64,000 bases of DNA from Parabacteroides massiliensis (GTDB lineage Bacteria > Bacteroidota > Bacteroidia > Bacteroidales > Tannerellaceae). Each line of letters opens with the position of its first letter. Position 1 is the stretch's first letter. The stretch spans positions 1,109,787 through 1,173,786 of the forward strand of contig NZ_LT700189.1 of the NCBI RefSeq assembly GCF_900155425.1, given 5' to 3'. Made by a program: the position numbers and the translations under genes. The notes under the pieces are model-generated. The model was not told the origin of the DNA. It did not search any database and saw only the letters and a list, made by a program, of their open reading frames with translations. Positions 9,065-17,468 of the stretch are shown piece after piece.

Positions 9065-9739
9065 TTATAATTTCTTTCTTAAACTCTCACCTTTTAAGTC
9101 AAAACGATGCGAAGAGTGTACAATTCTGTCCAGGATCGCATCAGCAATGACTTCATTTCCGATGACATCATACCACTTGCTGACGGGCAATTGACTGGCA
9201 ATGATAGTAGCCTTCCTTCCATGCCTGTCTTCTATGATCTCCATGAAGTCTTTCTGTTGCTGTCCCTCCAGCGCCTTCATGCCAAAATCATCGATGATAA
9301 GCAAGTCCACCTTGGATATTTTGGTAATCAGCTTGATAATGGTTCCATCCACCCGTGCCAACCTGAGCTTGCCCAAAAGTTTCTGCATATTGAAATAGTT
9401 GACCTTGTATCCCTGATTACAGGCTTTGTTTCCCAACGCTGTAGCCAGATAGCTTTTGCCTACTCCTGCGGCACCGGTGATCAGGACGGATTCGCCTTTG
9501 TCCACATAGCTTCCCGTGCCTAACAGAGCCAGCATGTTAGGGTCTATTCCCCGATGACTACCGGTTTCGAGTTGTTCCAGAGTAGCACCGTAGCGGAAGT
9601 CCGCCTCTTTTATAAGGCGGGCGTTCCGATTGGTGGTACGGGTGTCTTTCTCCGCTTGTAAAAGCAACATTAATCCATCAACAAGCGTGAGTTTGTCCAG
9701 ACGCTTGGTTTCACCGAATGAAGCCCATAAACGCGCCAT
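9065..9739 (-). CDS. istB: IS21 helper ATPase IstB
   Basis: This is the ATP-binding partner of the IS21 transposase, 224 residues. It has a Walker A motif GAAGVGKS in ITGAAGVGKSYLATALGNKAC, Walker B LLIIDDFGMK, and the IstB signature IVHSSHRFDLKGESLRKK at the C-terminus. IstB forms AAA+ assemblies that bend target DNA and stimulate strand transfer by IstA. The start at 9739 lies 11 bp after the istA stop. An upstream in-frame stretch without ATG (KDNSLKLSG) matches the usual LRLSGMARLW context, so a non-ATG start a little upstream is possible. Confidence 0.93.
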   Translation of the reverse strand: MARLWASFGETKRLDKLTLVDGLMLLLQAEKDTRTTNRNARLIKEADFRYGATLEQLETGSHRGIDPNMLALLGTGSYVDKGESVLITGAAGVGKSYLATALGNKACNQGYKVNYFNMQKLLGKLRLARVDGTIIKLITKISKVDLLIIDDFGMKALEGQQQKDFMEIIEDRHGRKATIIASQLPVSKWYDVIGNEVIADAILDRIVHSSHRFDLKGESLRKKL

Positions 9740-9750
9740 TCCTGATAACT

Positions 9751-11136
9751 TCAGCGAGTTATCCTTTGCAGGCGTAACAGGCCGTCACAGCGTTTGTAAA
9801 AGAACTCCGGTGGCACGTTTTGTGAAGCGAACATCAACTCGAAGAACTCTTTCAGCACTGCGGACTTCTCACCCGCTTTTTGATTGTAGTATGCCATGGA
9901 ACGCTTTGTGTATGCATTCGAGTGTGAAGCCAGGTGTTCCTCCTTCATGCTGTAGCCAAAACCTTCTATACGCGGGTGGGTAGCTATGCGCTCGCCTTTA
10001 AGGTACACCTTGACCAACGTGCGGGTATAGATTACCTTTACCTTCTGCCCGATATGTTGGTAAGGGACAGAGTAGTAATGTTTGTCCCTGCCCAGGTAGA
10101 TACAGCAGTTGGCACTGACAGTCAGTTCTGTGTCATACTGCACTTCGAAAGAGGTACCGGGTAAGGGTTTGAGCGTCTTTTTCTCATCACTGATGAAGTG
10201 TTCCTCCCGGCTGTATGGACGCTGCTGCATCCGTTTGTGGTTGTGTAGCCTGACTTGCTCCAAGACGGCCTTGTTCAGTTCCTCTAAAGAGAAGAAAACC
10301 CGCTTACGCAAAGGAGCGTATACCCGTTGGTATATCAGCCTGACCTGATTCTCAACCAGGGATTTATCTTTTGGCTTGCCCGGCCTTGCCGGCAGGGTTA
10401 CAAAACCGTAGTGATTGCCCAGGTGTTCCATCAAGCGGTTTATTTCAGGCTCGTAGCGGTCGCTTTTAACTACGGCGGACTTCAGGTTATCCGGTACAAC
10501 TATTTTGGTGACACCCTCGAAAAAAGCAAACATACGGGTGATGGCATAAATAAAGTCCTCGCTTTTCTGTGAAGGGACACCGATGGCAAACGCATAGTCC
10601 GTATAGGGAAGGCAGCCTACAAAGGTCTGTACCTTGATGACTTCTCCGGTATCCATATCAATGTACTGCATCGTATCGCCGGCAAAATCGACATAGCACT
10701 TTTCACCGGCAACATAACTGTTCACTAACACCGTAGAAGGCTGTTGGGCGATTCTGTATTGGTTCAGGTGGAAGCAAAACTGGGTGAAACCATAGCCGGC
10801 AGGATATTCGGCAATATATTCTTCCCAAAGCTGTATCCGGGTCACATGTTTACGTCCAAGTTCCTTTTCCAGATAGGGTAAGCGCTTGGAAAAATCATCG
10901 AAGCGCTTGTTCGTATAGGCCGGGGCGCCACCGTTAAAGATTCGTTCCAATTCCGGTTCGTCTTTCTCCAATAGCTCTTTAACACCCACTGACAAGGTTT
11001 TAAATTGACGTATATACTTGTTGACCGTTTCTTTGTAGATTCCCAGTTGTGAAGCAATCGAACGGTTAGAAACTCCACTTTCATGTAATTGAAGAATTTG
11101 CTTAAGTTTACTCATTTCTGTTATTTTACCAGCCAT
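9751..11136 (-). CDS. istA: IS21 transposase IstA
   Basis: A DDE transposase of the IS21 family. The start MAGKITEMSKLKQILQL (11136) is chosen; ATGs at 11148 and 11241 are also in frame, but the latter reaches the terminal repeats. The protein has an N-terminal HTH (LHESGVSNRSIASQLGIYKETVNKYI) and an rve integrase core with catalytic acidic positions in CYVDFAGD, VVPDNLKSAV and the Glu of SLVENQV. A Mu-transposase-like beta-barrel domain follows (YYSVPYQHIGQKVKVIYTRT). The frame is intact and the element has both end sets, so it may still be active. Confidence 0.93.
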   Translation of the reverse strand: MAGKITEMSKLKQILQLHESGVSNRSIASQLGIYKETVNKYIRQFKTLSVGVKELLEKDEPELERIFNGGAPAYTNKRFDDFSKRLPYLEKELGRKHVTRIQLWEEYIAEYPAGYGFTQFCFHLNQYRIAQQPSTVLVNSYVAGEKCYVDFAGDTMQYIDMDTGEVIKVQTFVGCLPYTDYAFAIGVPSQKSEDFIYAITRMFAFFEGVTKIVVPDNLKSAVVKSDRYEPEINRLMEHLGNHYGFVTLPARPGKPKDKSLVENQVRLIYQRVYAPLRKRVFFSLEELNKAVLEQVRLHNHKRMQQRPYSREEHFISDEKKTLKPLPGTSFEVQYDTELTVSANCCIYLGRDKHYYSVPYQHIGQKVKVIYTRTLVKVYLKGERIATHPRIEGFGYSMKEEHLASHSNAYTKRSMAYYNQKAGEKSAVLKEFFELMFASQNVPPEFFYKRCDGLLRLQRITR

Positions 11137-11203
11137 CGTTTTGTGCATTAATTTGTTACCTGTTAAATTTAGGGCACAAAGGTATAGGGAAGTAGCGTTT
11201 GAC

Positions 11204-11420
11204 TGGGTGGCAATGCTCCGAAATAGGGTCGAAACACTCATCCGGATGGGTGTATATGCTCCGAAATAACTGATTTTTGAAACTGTTTTCTTTCATTTTT
11301 ACCCGAATTTACTCCTAAATTGGGTGAATATGGTGCAATTTGGCGATTTTGAATGCTATGAGTTACAATTCAAAAGATGCTAATTGAGGAGGAAATACTG
11401 GGTGGGGATGCTCCGAATTA
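11204..11420. repeat. Right end repeats of the IS21 element
   Basis: Three copies of CTGGGTGG...ATGCTCCGAA-type sequence lie at 11204-11224, 11246-11268 and 11397-11420, inverted relative to the left end. The outermost copy directly abuts topB coding sequence. Confidence 0.65.
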
Positions 11421-13321
11421 TGCACCTGCCCGAAGCCTACGGATTTACAGGATTCCGCAGGGAGCACCTGCCCATCCTGCCGCAGGAGTTCAAGTACGTA
11501 CCCCGGCAAATACGGGAAGGAAAGGAATACAAACCCGATCCCGGCGTGCTCAAGCAACTGAAGGTCATCCGGGAGGTCTTTGACCGTTCCGACCGCATCA
11601 TCATGGCGACCGATGCCGGGCGCGAGGGTGATGCCATCCACCGCTATATCTACAGCTATCTCGGTTGCCGCAAGCCCTGCCTCCGCCTATGGGTCTCCTC
11701 GCTGACCGACCGTGCCATCCGCGACGGGCTGGAAAACCTCAGACCCGGCGGCGACTACGATAACCTCTACCGGGCCGCCGAAGCACGCGCCATCGCCGAT
11801 TACTTGATCGGAATAAACGCCACCCAAGCGTTGAGCATCGCCGCCGGAGGGGGGATCTATTCGCTCGGACGGGTGCAGACTCCCACGCTCGCGTTGGTCT
11901 GTTCACGCTATTTGGAGAACAGGGATTTCGTTCCGCAGACCTACCATCAGCTGAAAGTCACCACGGCAAAGGACGGCAAGGCGTTCGCCGTATTCTCCGA
12001 GCAACGCTACGACACCCAAGAAGAGGCAAAGAAGGTACTTGCCACCGTGACAGCGGCCGGAACGGTTTCGGTGGACGAGGTACAACGTAAGGATGCAAGC
12101 CAAGAGCCGCCACTGTTGTATGACCTGACCGCTTTGCAGAAGGATGCCAACAGCCGGTTCGGATTCTCGGCTGAAAGGACGTTGGCGTTGGCACAGTCCC
12201 TTTACGAAAAAAAGGTGCTGAGCTATCCGCGTACCGGCTCCCGTTTCATCCCGGAAGACGTGTTTGACGAGATGCCCGAGCGTATTGCCGCTTTGGAAAC
12301 CCATCCGGTTCTTGCTGTACAGGCTGCCCGTTTGAAAGACGCGGTGCTCAACCGACACAGCGTGAATGACCGGAAAGTCACCGACCACCATGCGCTTATC
12401 CTTACCGAGTGCCGGCCCGGAGAGTTGTCCGAAGACGAACGCAAGGTGTACGACATGGTGGCCGCCCGGCTGCTCGAAGCCTTTTCCGAACGCTGTCTGA
12501 AAGAAGTCACCACCGTAAGCCTTACGGCCGGCGATTGCCGTTTTTCTGTCAAGGGAACGCAGGTCAAGTCCGCCGGATGGCGTGCCGTGCGTGCCGAACG
12601 GGAGGAGGACGAAGAGGAGGTGGCATTGCCAGTCCTGCTACCCGGTGAGAACCTGCCCGTGCAGACCGCCGAAAGCAGCCTGCTTTCCGCTATGGAGCAC
12701 TGTGGCAAGGAGGTACAGAAGGAGGAATACCGGAGCTACTTGGAAGAGGTCGGCATCGGGACGCCGGCTACCCGCACCTCCATCATCGAGACCCTGATCG
12801 CCAGAGGTTACATGTGCCGGGAGAAGAGAAACCTCGTGCCGACAGAAAAGGGGCTTGCCGTATATGGTATCGTGAAGGACAGGCGTATCGCCGATGTCGG
12901 GATGACCGGGCAATGGGAGGCTGCGCTCGCCAAGATTGAGAACGGGGAGATGGATTCCGGCACGTTCCGCAGGGGAATCGAGGCTTATGCCGTCCAAATC
13001 ACGGAGGAACTCTTGCAGGTACAAGTCCCTTCTGCGGAGGGCGAACGCATCCCATGTCCCAAGTGTAGGTCCGGGCGTATCCTCTTTTACCCCAAGGTTG
13101 CCAAATGCAGCAACGTGGATTGCCCGTTCACCGTCTTCCGTAACAAAGGCGGAAAACGGCTTTCCGACAGGCAGATAACCGACCTTGTGGTCAAGGGGAA
13201 GACGGAGCTGGTCAAGGGGTTCAAGAGTAAGGAAGACAAGTCCTTCGATGCCCGTCTCGTCCTTGACAAGGACTTCCGCATCGGGTACGAGTTTCCGCCA
13301 CGAAAGGACGGGAAGAGATAA
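11384..13321 (+). pseudogene. topB: DNA topoisomerase III (TopB), 5'-truncated at the IS21 end
   Basis: A type IA topoisomerase of the kind carried by Bacteroidales conjugative elements. Homology starts at about 11424 (LPEAYGFTGFRREHLPILPQ). The first residues of the open frame (MRRKYWVGMLRI) are encoded by the IS end. About 50 residues are missing, including the Toprim start with its AEKPSVA-type catalytic Glu. The rest is complete: TDAGREGDAIHR, the active-site Tyr in LSYPRTGSR, and a C-terminal zinc ribbon (CPKC, CSNVDC). GREGDA differs from the usual GREGEL. Relaxation activity is unlikely. It sits at the left edge of an acquired region and probably came with a mobile element. Confidence 0.85.
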
Positions 13322-13403
13322 TATTCCTTAATAACCAACCAATTAGTATGGCAACAAGGCGTAAACTTACAGCTGAAATTTGGCATAAAGGATTGATTCT
13401 TCC

Positions 13404-13448
13404 GTGGCAAAATTTGCATAATCAAAGATTTTGTTATACTTTTGCCAC
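13404..13448 (+). promoter_or_regulatory. Promoter and operator of the XRE-ImmA-PIN operon
   Basis: TTTG (13413-13416) and TACTTTTG (13437-13444) are 20 bp apart, a full Bacteroidetes promoter. A perfect 9-bp inverted repeat (GTGGCAAAA at 13404-13412, TTTTGCCAC at 13440-13448) brackets it and overlaps the -7 box. This suggests autorepression by the XRE protein encoded 29 bp downstream. Confidence 0.7.
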
Positions 13449-13476
13449 AGAAATCAATTGTCAGGACAAATATATC

Positions 13477-13818
13477 ATGAATGAAAATCGAATCATAGGA
13501 CGTAACCTCAAGTCCTTGCGTGAAGCAAATAGTTACACACAAGAACAGGTTGCTTCATATCTTGGCATCAACCGTTCTGCATATGCCAACTACGAAACAG
13601 GAGAAAGAGAAGTCCCTATTGATGTTTTGGAGAAAGCCTGCAACCTGTTTGGCTGTGAAATGGAACTATTGTTCGACAAAGACGAAAAAGCAGTCAAGAA
13701 TATGCTTGTATGTGCGTTCCGTGCCGATAATCTCAGCGAAAATGACCTAAAAGAGGTCAGTGCATTCAAGGAGATCGTATTGAACTATATGAAAATGGAA
13801 AGACTATTGGCCGAATGA
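13477..13818 (+). CDS. XRE-family HTH regulator (antitoxin-like)
   Basis: A 113-residue protein. The ATG at 13477 (MNENRIIGRNLKSLREANSYTQ) is preferred over one at 13348, because the promoter lies between them. The HTH_3 domain occupies about 5-65 (YTQEQVASYLGINRSAYANYETGEREVP). The tail is helical and may bind the partner protein. Its stop overlaps the start of the next gene by ATGA, so the two are translationally coupled. By analogy with XRE/ImmA pairs it probably represses its own promoter and is degraded or released by the ImmA/IrrE protein. Confidence 0.88.
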   Translation: MNENRIIGRNLKSLREANSYTQEQVASYLGINRSAYANYETGEREVPIDVLEKACNLFGCEMELLFDKDEKAVKNMLVCAFRADNLSENDLKEVSAFKEIVLNYMKMERLLAE

Positions 13819-14537
13819 AGAAACTTACCATTGAAACAGCAGAGGAAATTGCCCTCAAAATGAGAACAATTCTTCGAGTAGGTGCAAGCGAACCCCTCAA
13901 TATGAAGACAGCACTTAGACAGCTGAACATCATGACCATATACAGACCATTGTCAGAGGGAATCTGGGGACTGTCGCTCAAATCGAGCAATGGCAAGATG
14001 TTCATGCTCGTAAGCAGCAATGCGACAAAAGGCAGTCAACATTTTACCATAGCGCATGAGTTGTTTCACCTGTTCTATGACGATAATCCCAAGCCGCATT
14101 TATACAAGAACAGCATGGCAACGGACTCCGCAGAGCGTTCCGCCAATATGTTTGCTTCGGCTTTATTGATGCCAAAGGAGGGATTGTCATATAACATCCC
14201 TGCAAACGAGTTGATTGACAAAAACGTTGCCATTGACACCGCCTTGCGGATCGAACAACTCTATGGCGTATCTCACTCCACACTCATTGTCAGGCTGAAA
14301 GAGCTCAAAATAATTTCTGCACAAAATGCGGACAGGCTCATGAATCTGAGTATCCGGCATGAAGCGTCACTGCGGGGATATGATTTGTCTCTTTACTACA
14401 AGGGAAACGAGAATCTCGTTCTTGGAGATTATGGCACAAAGGCAAAAAGGCTTTTTGATGAAGAGCGTATATCGGAAGGGCATTATATTGAACTAATGAG
14501 AAAAATCGGTTATGAAGAAAATAAAGATAATTCTTGA
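13815..14537 (+). CDS. ImmA/IrrE-family metallo-endopeptidase
   Basis: A 240-residue protein of the DUF955 (ImmA/IrrE) family. The zinc site HELFH is at residues 81-85 in QHFTIAHELFHLFYDD, and further acidic ligands are expected in DSAERSANMFASALLMP. ImmA cleaves phage-type repressors, and IrrE-type proteins cleave XRE regulators after stress. The gene lies between the XRE gene (ATGA overlap) and the PIN-like gene (26-bp overlap), so all three form one operon. Its likely target is the XRE protein encoded just upstream. Specificity is inferred from context. Confidence 0.9.
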   Translation: MKKLTIETAEEIALKMRTILRVGASEPLNMKTALRQLNIMTIYRPLSEGIWGLSLKSSNGKMFMLVSSNATKGSQHFTIAHELFHLFYDDNPKPHLYKNSMATDSAERSANMFASALLMPKEGLSYNIPANELIDKNVAIDTALRIEQLYGVSHSTLIVRLKELKIISAQNADRLMNLSIRHEASLRGYDLSLYYKGNENLVLGDYGTKAKRLFDEERISEGHYIELMRKIGYEENKDNS

Positions 14538-15021
14538 TGCGGATGTTCTCATTCACTTTTCAAAAGCCGGAAAACTTTCTTTGCTTCCAACGATACTGCC
14601 GGAATATGACCATACCATACTGAGTGCGGTTTATGAGGAGACCCTTTCCATTCGAACCCAGATAGATAATCAGATTAACTTTTTGAAGAACATGGAAGTT
14701 CTTCCCTTTAACCCCACGGGGCAAATGAGGTTGGAATACGCAAGTCTTAGATCAAAGTATGGCAAAGGAGAAAGTGCCTGCATGGCTTTCTGCCGGTTTA
14801 CCAACAATGTCATCGGTAGCAGCAACCTACGTGATATTAAAGAATATTGTGCGGCACAGCAAATCACCTATCTCACGACATTGGACTTCCTCTATTATGC
14901 GTATATTAGAGGAAAAATGTCAAAAGACGAGTGTGACGGGTTCATTCTCGAAGTCAATGCCAAGGGAAGCAAGCTCCCTACAATAGACATATCTCAATAT
15001 TCGCCCAACACACAGATATGA
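14512..15021 (+). CDS. PIN-domain-like protein, putative toxin ribonuclease
   Basis: A 169-residue protein with the layout of a PIN nuclease. It has N-terminal acidic residues D9 and D11 in KIILDADVLIHFSKAGKLSL, then E87 in YGKGESACMAF, D108 in SSNLRDIKEYC and a late Asp in YLTTLDFLYY. PIN proteins are usually metal-dependent RNases and common toxins of toxin-antitoxin systems, whose targets include tRNA. It overlaps the ImmA/IrrE gene by 26 bp and is the last gene of the operon, before a two-way terminator. Pairing with an XRE plus ImmA rather than VapB is unusual. No activity is proven. Confidence 0.75.
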   Translation: MKKIKIILDADVLIHFSKAGKLSLLPTILPEYDHTILSAVYEETLSIRTQIDNQINFLKNMEVLPFNPTGQMRLEYASLRSKYGKGESACMAFCRFTNNVIGSSNLRDIKEYCAAQQITYLTTLDFLYYAYIRGKMSKDECDGFILEVNAKGSKLPTIDISQYSPNTQI

Positions 15022-15040
15022 CTATACTATAGAATCAAAC

Positions 15041-15087
15041 GAAAGCCTACCTATGGTGACAAATGACACACCATGAGTAGGCTTTCT
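15041..15087. terminator. Two-way terminator between convergent genes
   Basis: A long inverted repeat (GAAAGCCTAC..ATGGTG and CACCAT..GTAGGCTTTC) lies between the PIN-like gene (plus, ends 15021) and the HTH gene (minus, ends 15117). It probably stops transcription from both sides; U tracts are weak. Confidence 0.55.
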
Positions 15088-15116
15088 TGTGGTGGCAATA
15101 GATTGGTATTCCATTT

Positions 15117-15419
15117 TCAGTCTGTTTTCCGCCCCTCCACCGCCTCGAACCGTTTCCGTATGAACTCATGCACGTCCCGTGTACGGTAAAACACCTTGCC
15201 GCTGATGGTGAAGTAGGGCAAGGCACCGATGGCGCGGTATCGTTGCAACGTGCGGATTCCCACTTTCAGCAGCAGGCACAAGTCCTGATTGTCCAGTATC
15301 TCGTCACCGTCCAGCGTGTTGTTCTTCTTCAGCAGCCTCTCCAGCAACTTGTCCGTCCGGTCGAAGCGGTCCATGATGCGCTCCATCCATCCCTCAAACT
15401 CTTCCCTGTCTGTATACAT
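15117..15419 (-). CDS. Helix-turn-helix protein (excisionase/MerR-like)
   Basis: A protein of about 100 residues. It has an N-terminal amphipathic helix region (DRFDRTDKLLERLLKKN) and a winged HTH of the HTH_17 type: DNQDLCLLLKVGIRTLQRYRAIGALPYFTISGKVFYRTRDVHEFIRKRF. Such proteins in Bacteroidales mobile elements act as excision or replication accessory factors. The start at 15419 (MYTDREEFEGW) is one choice; 15440 is another. It overlaps the end of the primase-helicase gene, so it belongs to the same transcript. It resembles the HTH protein at 17465-17842 in its LQRYR motif. Confidence 0.8.
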   Translation of the reverse strand: MYTDREEFEGWMERIMDRFDRTDKLLERLLKKNNTLDGDEILDNQDLCLLLKVGIRTLQRYRAIGALPYFTISGKVFYRTRDVHEFIRKRFEAVEGRKTD

Positions 15420-16992
15420 AGCTGTCTCCTTCCTTTTCAATGATTTCCTTTTCCCTCATGTAGCGGATATACCCTTTGGCCGTCCGTTCCTTGACCTCTA
15501 ACATTTCCTGTATCAGTTCGCACAGCTCGATATAGCCGTACCTGTCCTGACGGGCAAACGCCTCGCGTGCCATGTCCGCCAGTTCCCTTTCCTTGCGTTT
15601 CTCCTTCTCCGCTCTCGGCTTCTCCCCGACATAGACGGGCATCCCGGCCTTCTGGTCCCACCTAAACTGCATCAGCGGGACATCCAACGGGCTGCCGTCA
15701 CGCACTTTCAGTGCTTTCACCACCGATATTTCCGGGTTCTCGTCCTTCTCGATGGAGAGGATGGCAGCGGACTTCCGTTGCAGCTCGCTGCCCAAATGTC
15801 CGCGCAGCTTCAGGCCGTTCGGCACGAAGTGCACGACGGCGACCACGCAGGTACGGTAAATCCCGGCCAGCCGGTAGATCTCGTCGATGAGAGCCACGCT
15901 TTCCGCCTCGTCATTGGCGCAGCGGATCAGGTCGGCCACGCCGTCTATCACCACTAAATGGATGCCACCGTGCAGGTAATGGTACTTGTCCATGCTCTGT
16001 ATGATGGCGGTCAGGCGTTCGTTCCTCGACATCCCGGTCAGGCAGTAAGCGTGCAGGAAGAGCGGCATCCGGTCCAGTCCGGCACGTTTGAGCAGGCGGC
16101 CTACGTTCTTGTAGAGCTGTTGCTCGCTCTGTTCCGTATCGTACAGCAGAACGGCACGCCCCTTGCGGTTCGGCTCGACCTTCACGCCCAACAGGTCGTT
16201 TTCCTTTTCCACCTCCTGAACCGCCCCGGCAACCAATGCGGCCGTGTAGTTGCTTTTGCCCGTCCCTTCGCCGCCGGTGATGCAGAGGATGTTCTCCTCC
16301 GTGCCGAGAGGCACCTCTCCGGCGGTGATGATGCTCACCGCCTGTTGGGGAGGGTGGTCATAGTCAATCTCACAGGATTTCAGCGCGGCAAACGTGTCGC
16401 CATAGAGCGTGTCTAACAGTTTCAGGAACAACCCGGTCAATTCCTCCCTCGTATGTCCCGTTCGGAAAAAGTCGGTCACGTCCTTTTCCTCCTTTGTCCC
16501 GGCCAGCGGAAGCACGATTCGCTTCACCCCGTACTCGGAGAGTTGTGACACCAGCCGTTCCGAACACTCCAAACCGGTCTTGTCCGTGTCATACAGCAAC
16601 AGGATGTGCTTGAAGCGGTAGGACACCTTCCGTAAGAACCTCTGCGGCACAGGGGACGTTTCCGAATTGAAGCAGACGGCATGGAAGCCATGCGCAGTCA
16701 ACGTAAGGACATCTTTCTCGCCGCCCGTGATAAATAACAGGTCGCCTTTCGAGGGTAGCTGTTCCAGACCGAAGCAATATCCCTCTCCCGTGTGTCCGCC
16801 ATAGACAAAGCGGAGTTCCGATTTCGGGCGGTACACCTTCATGCCCCATTTCCCCTTGTAACCGAACATCGGTTCCGCTGGGGTAGAGGAGAATCCGAAC
16901 GGCCTGCCGTCCCTCGTCTCGCTACGGTATTCCTGAAGAGAGACAACCCCGTAGCGGTGCAACGTCTCTTCCGTGATACCCGATGCCCCCAA
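15394..16992 (-). CDS. Toprim / RecA-like primase-helicase, C-terminal part (frameshifted from next entry)
   Basis: The main part of a mobile-element replication protein. It has a Toprim region (LLFITGGEKDVLTLTAHG, then HILLLYDTDKTGLECSERL) and a RecA/DnaB-like ATPase with Walker A ITGGEGTGKSNYTAAL and Walker B IHLVVIDGVADLIRC. A C-terminal winged-helix-like segment (IELCELIQEMLEVKERTAKGYIRYM) follows. The frame opens with a TTG at 16992, inside a G5 run. Adding one G there joins it smoothly to the upstream reading frame (ERAYWG then ASGITEETLHRYG). So this was one gene of about 690 codons, now split by a 1-base deletion or a sequencing error. Confidence 0.82.
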   Translation of the reverse strand: MGASGITEETLHRYGVVSLQEYRSETRDGRPFGFSSTPAEPMFGYKGKWGMKVYRPKSELRFVYGGHTGEGYCFGLEQLPSKGDLLFITGGEKDVLTLTAHGFHAVCFNSETSPVPQRFLRKVSYRFKHILLLYDTDKTGLECSERLVSQLSEYGVKRIVLPLAGTKEEKDVTDFFRTGHTREELTGLFLKLLDTLYGDTFAALKSCEIDYDHPPQQAVSIITAGEVPLGTEENILCITGGEGTGKSNYTAALVAGAVQEVEKENDLLGVKVEPNRKGRAVLLYDTEQSEQQLYKNVGRLLKRAGLDRMPLFLHAYCLTGMSRNERLTAIIQSMDKYHYLHGGIHLVVIDGVADLIRCANDEAESVALIDEIYRLAGIYRTCVVAVVHFVPNGLKLRGHLGSELQRKSAAILSIEKDENPEISVVKALKVRDGSPLDVPLMQFRWDQKAGMPVYVGEKPRAEKEKRKERELADMAREAFARQDRYGYIELCELIQEMLEVKERTAKGYIRYMREKEIIEKEGDSYVYRQGRV

Positions 16993-17468
16993 TAAGCCCG
17001 TTCACTTTCGCTGAACGGCTTCTCTATGGCCTGAAATTTCGCTATCCGCCGGTTTTCCACCGATGGTTCTGCCTTTTCCGGTTCTTCACGGGTGGAATCC
17101 GTTTCCGGACGGACAATCTGTAAAGACCGCTTGTCCTGCATGTCCGTCTGCCCGTAACCGGCAATGCCGAGACAAAGCTCACGGTCTATTGTCTCCAGCA
17201 CCTCCACAAAGTCCGCAGCGTTCTTGCAGTCCAGCCCTTTCAGCTTCGCCACGAGGAAGAAGCAATCTCCGGAATAGTCGCCGTTCCCGAAATCCTTCAT
17301 CTTGTACGTTCCGCTACGGCGGTCGTAATACACGTTGCACGAAGCCTTGTGGTCGTCATACAAGGGGTTCAGGAAATTCCGGCCCACCCTCCATTTCACG
17401 GGAAGGTAATGGCGGAACACGTCCAGCCCGTTGTTGGTTCTCGTCAGAATCTCGTCCTTGCCGATCAT
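16839..17468 (-). CDS. Primase-helicase, N-terminal part (frameshifted)
   Basis: The N-terminal part of the same replication protein. MIGKDEILTRTNNGLDVFRHYLPVKWRVGRNFLNPLYDDHKASCNVYYD and GTYKMKDFGNGDYSGDCFFLVA resemble the zinc-binding/CHC2-like primase start used by Bacteroidales element primases. Genuine homology ends at about 16990 (SESERAYWG). The remaining 50 residues to 16839 are out-of-frame sequence. The start overlaps the HTH gene upstream by ATGA (17465-17468), which supports one operon: HTH, primase-helicase, HTH. Confidence 0.75.
   Translation of the reverse strand: MIGKDEILTRTNNGLDVFRHYLPVKWRVGRNFLNPLYDDHKASCNVYYDRRSGTYKMKDFGNGDYSGDCFFLVAKLKGLDCKNAADFVEVLETIDRELCLGIAGYGQTDMQDKRSLQIVRPETDSTREEPEKAEPSVENRRIAKFQAIEKPFSESERAYWGHRVSRKRRCTATGLSLFRNTVARRGTAGRSDSPLPQRNRCSVTRGNGA

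Larger units (their letters stand above)
8986..11420 (-). mobile_element. IS21-family insertion sequence
   Basis: The element carries istA and istB and is bounded by repeated end sequences. At the left end are two copies of a TTTCGG...CCACCCAG motif (8986-9007 and 9008-9030). Inverted copies occur on the right at 11204-11224, 11246-11268 and 11397-11420. Multiple terminal repeats are usual for IS21 elements. The outermost pair begins TATTTCGG (left) and TAATTCGG (right, minus strand). TGCA occurs directly outside both ends (8982-8985 and 11421-11424) and could be a 4-bp target duplication. However, the left flank does not contain the missing 5' part of topB, so the site was rearranged or the match is chance. 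Confidence 0.85.

Noticed and set aside
8982-11424. TGCA on both sides of the IS as proof of a clean insertion
   Set aside because: Four bases match easily by chance, and the left flank is not topB.
13348-13476. An upstream ATG extending the XRE protein by 43 residues
   Set aside because: The strong promoter at 13413-13444 lies inside the extension, so the start at 13477 is used.
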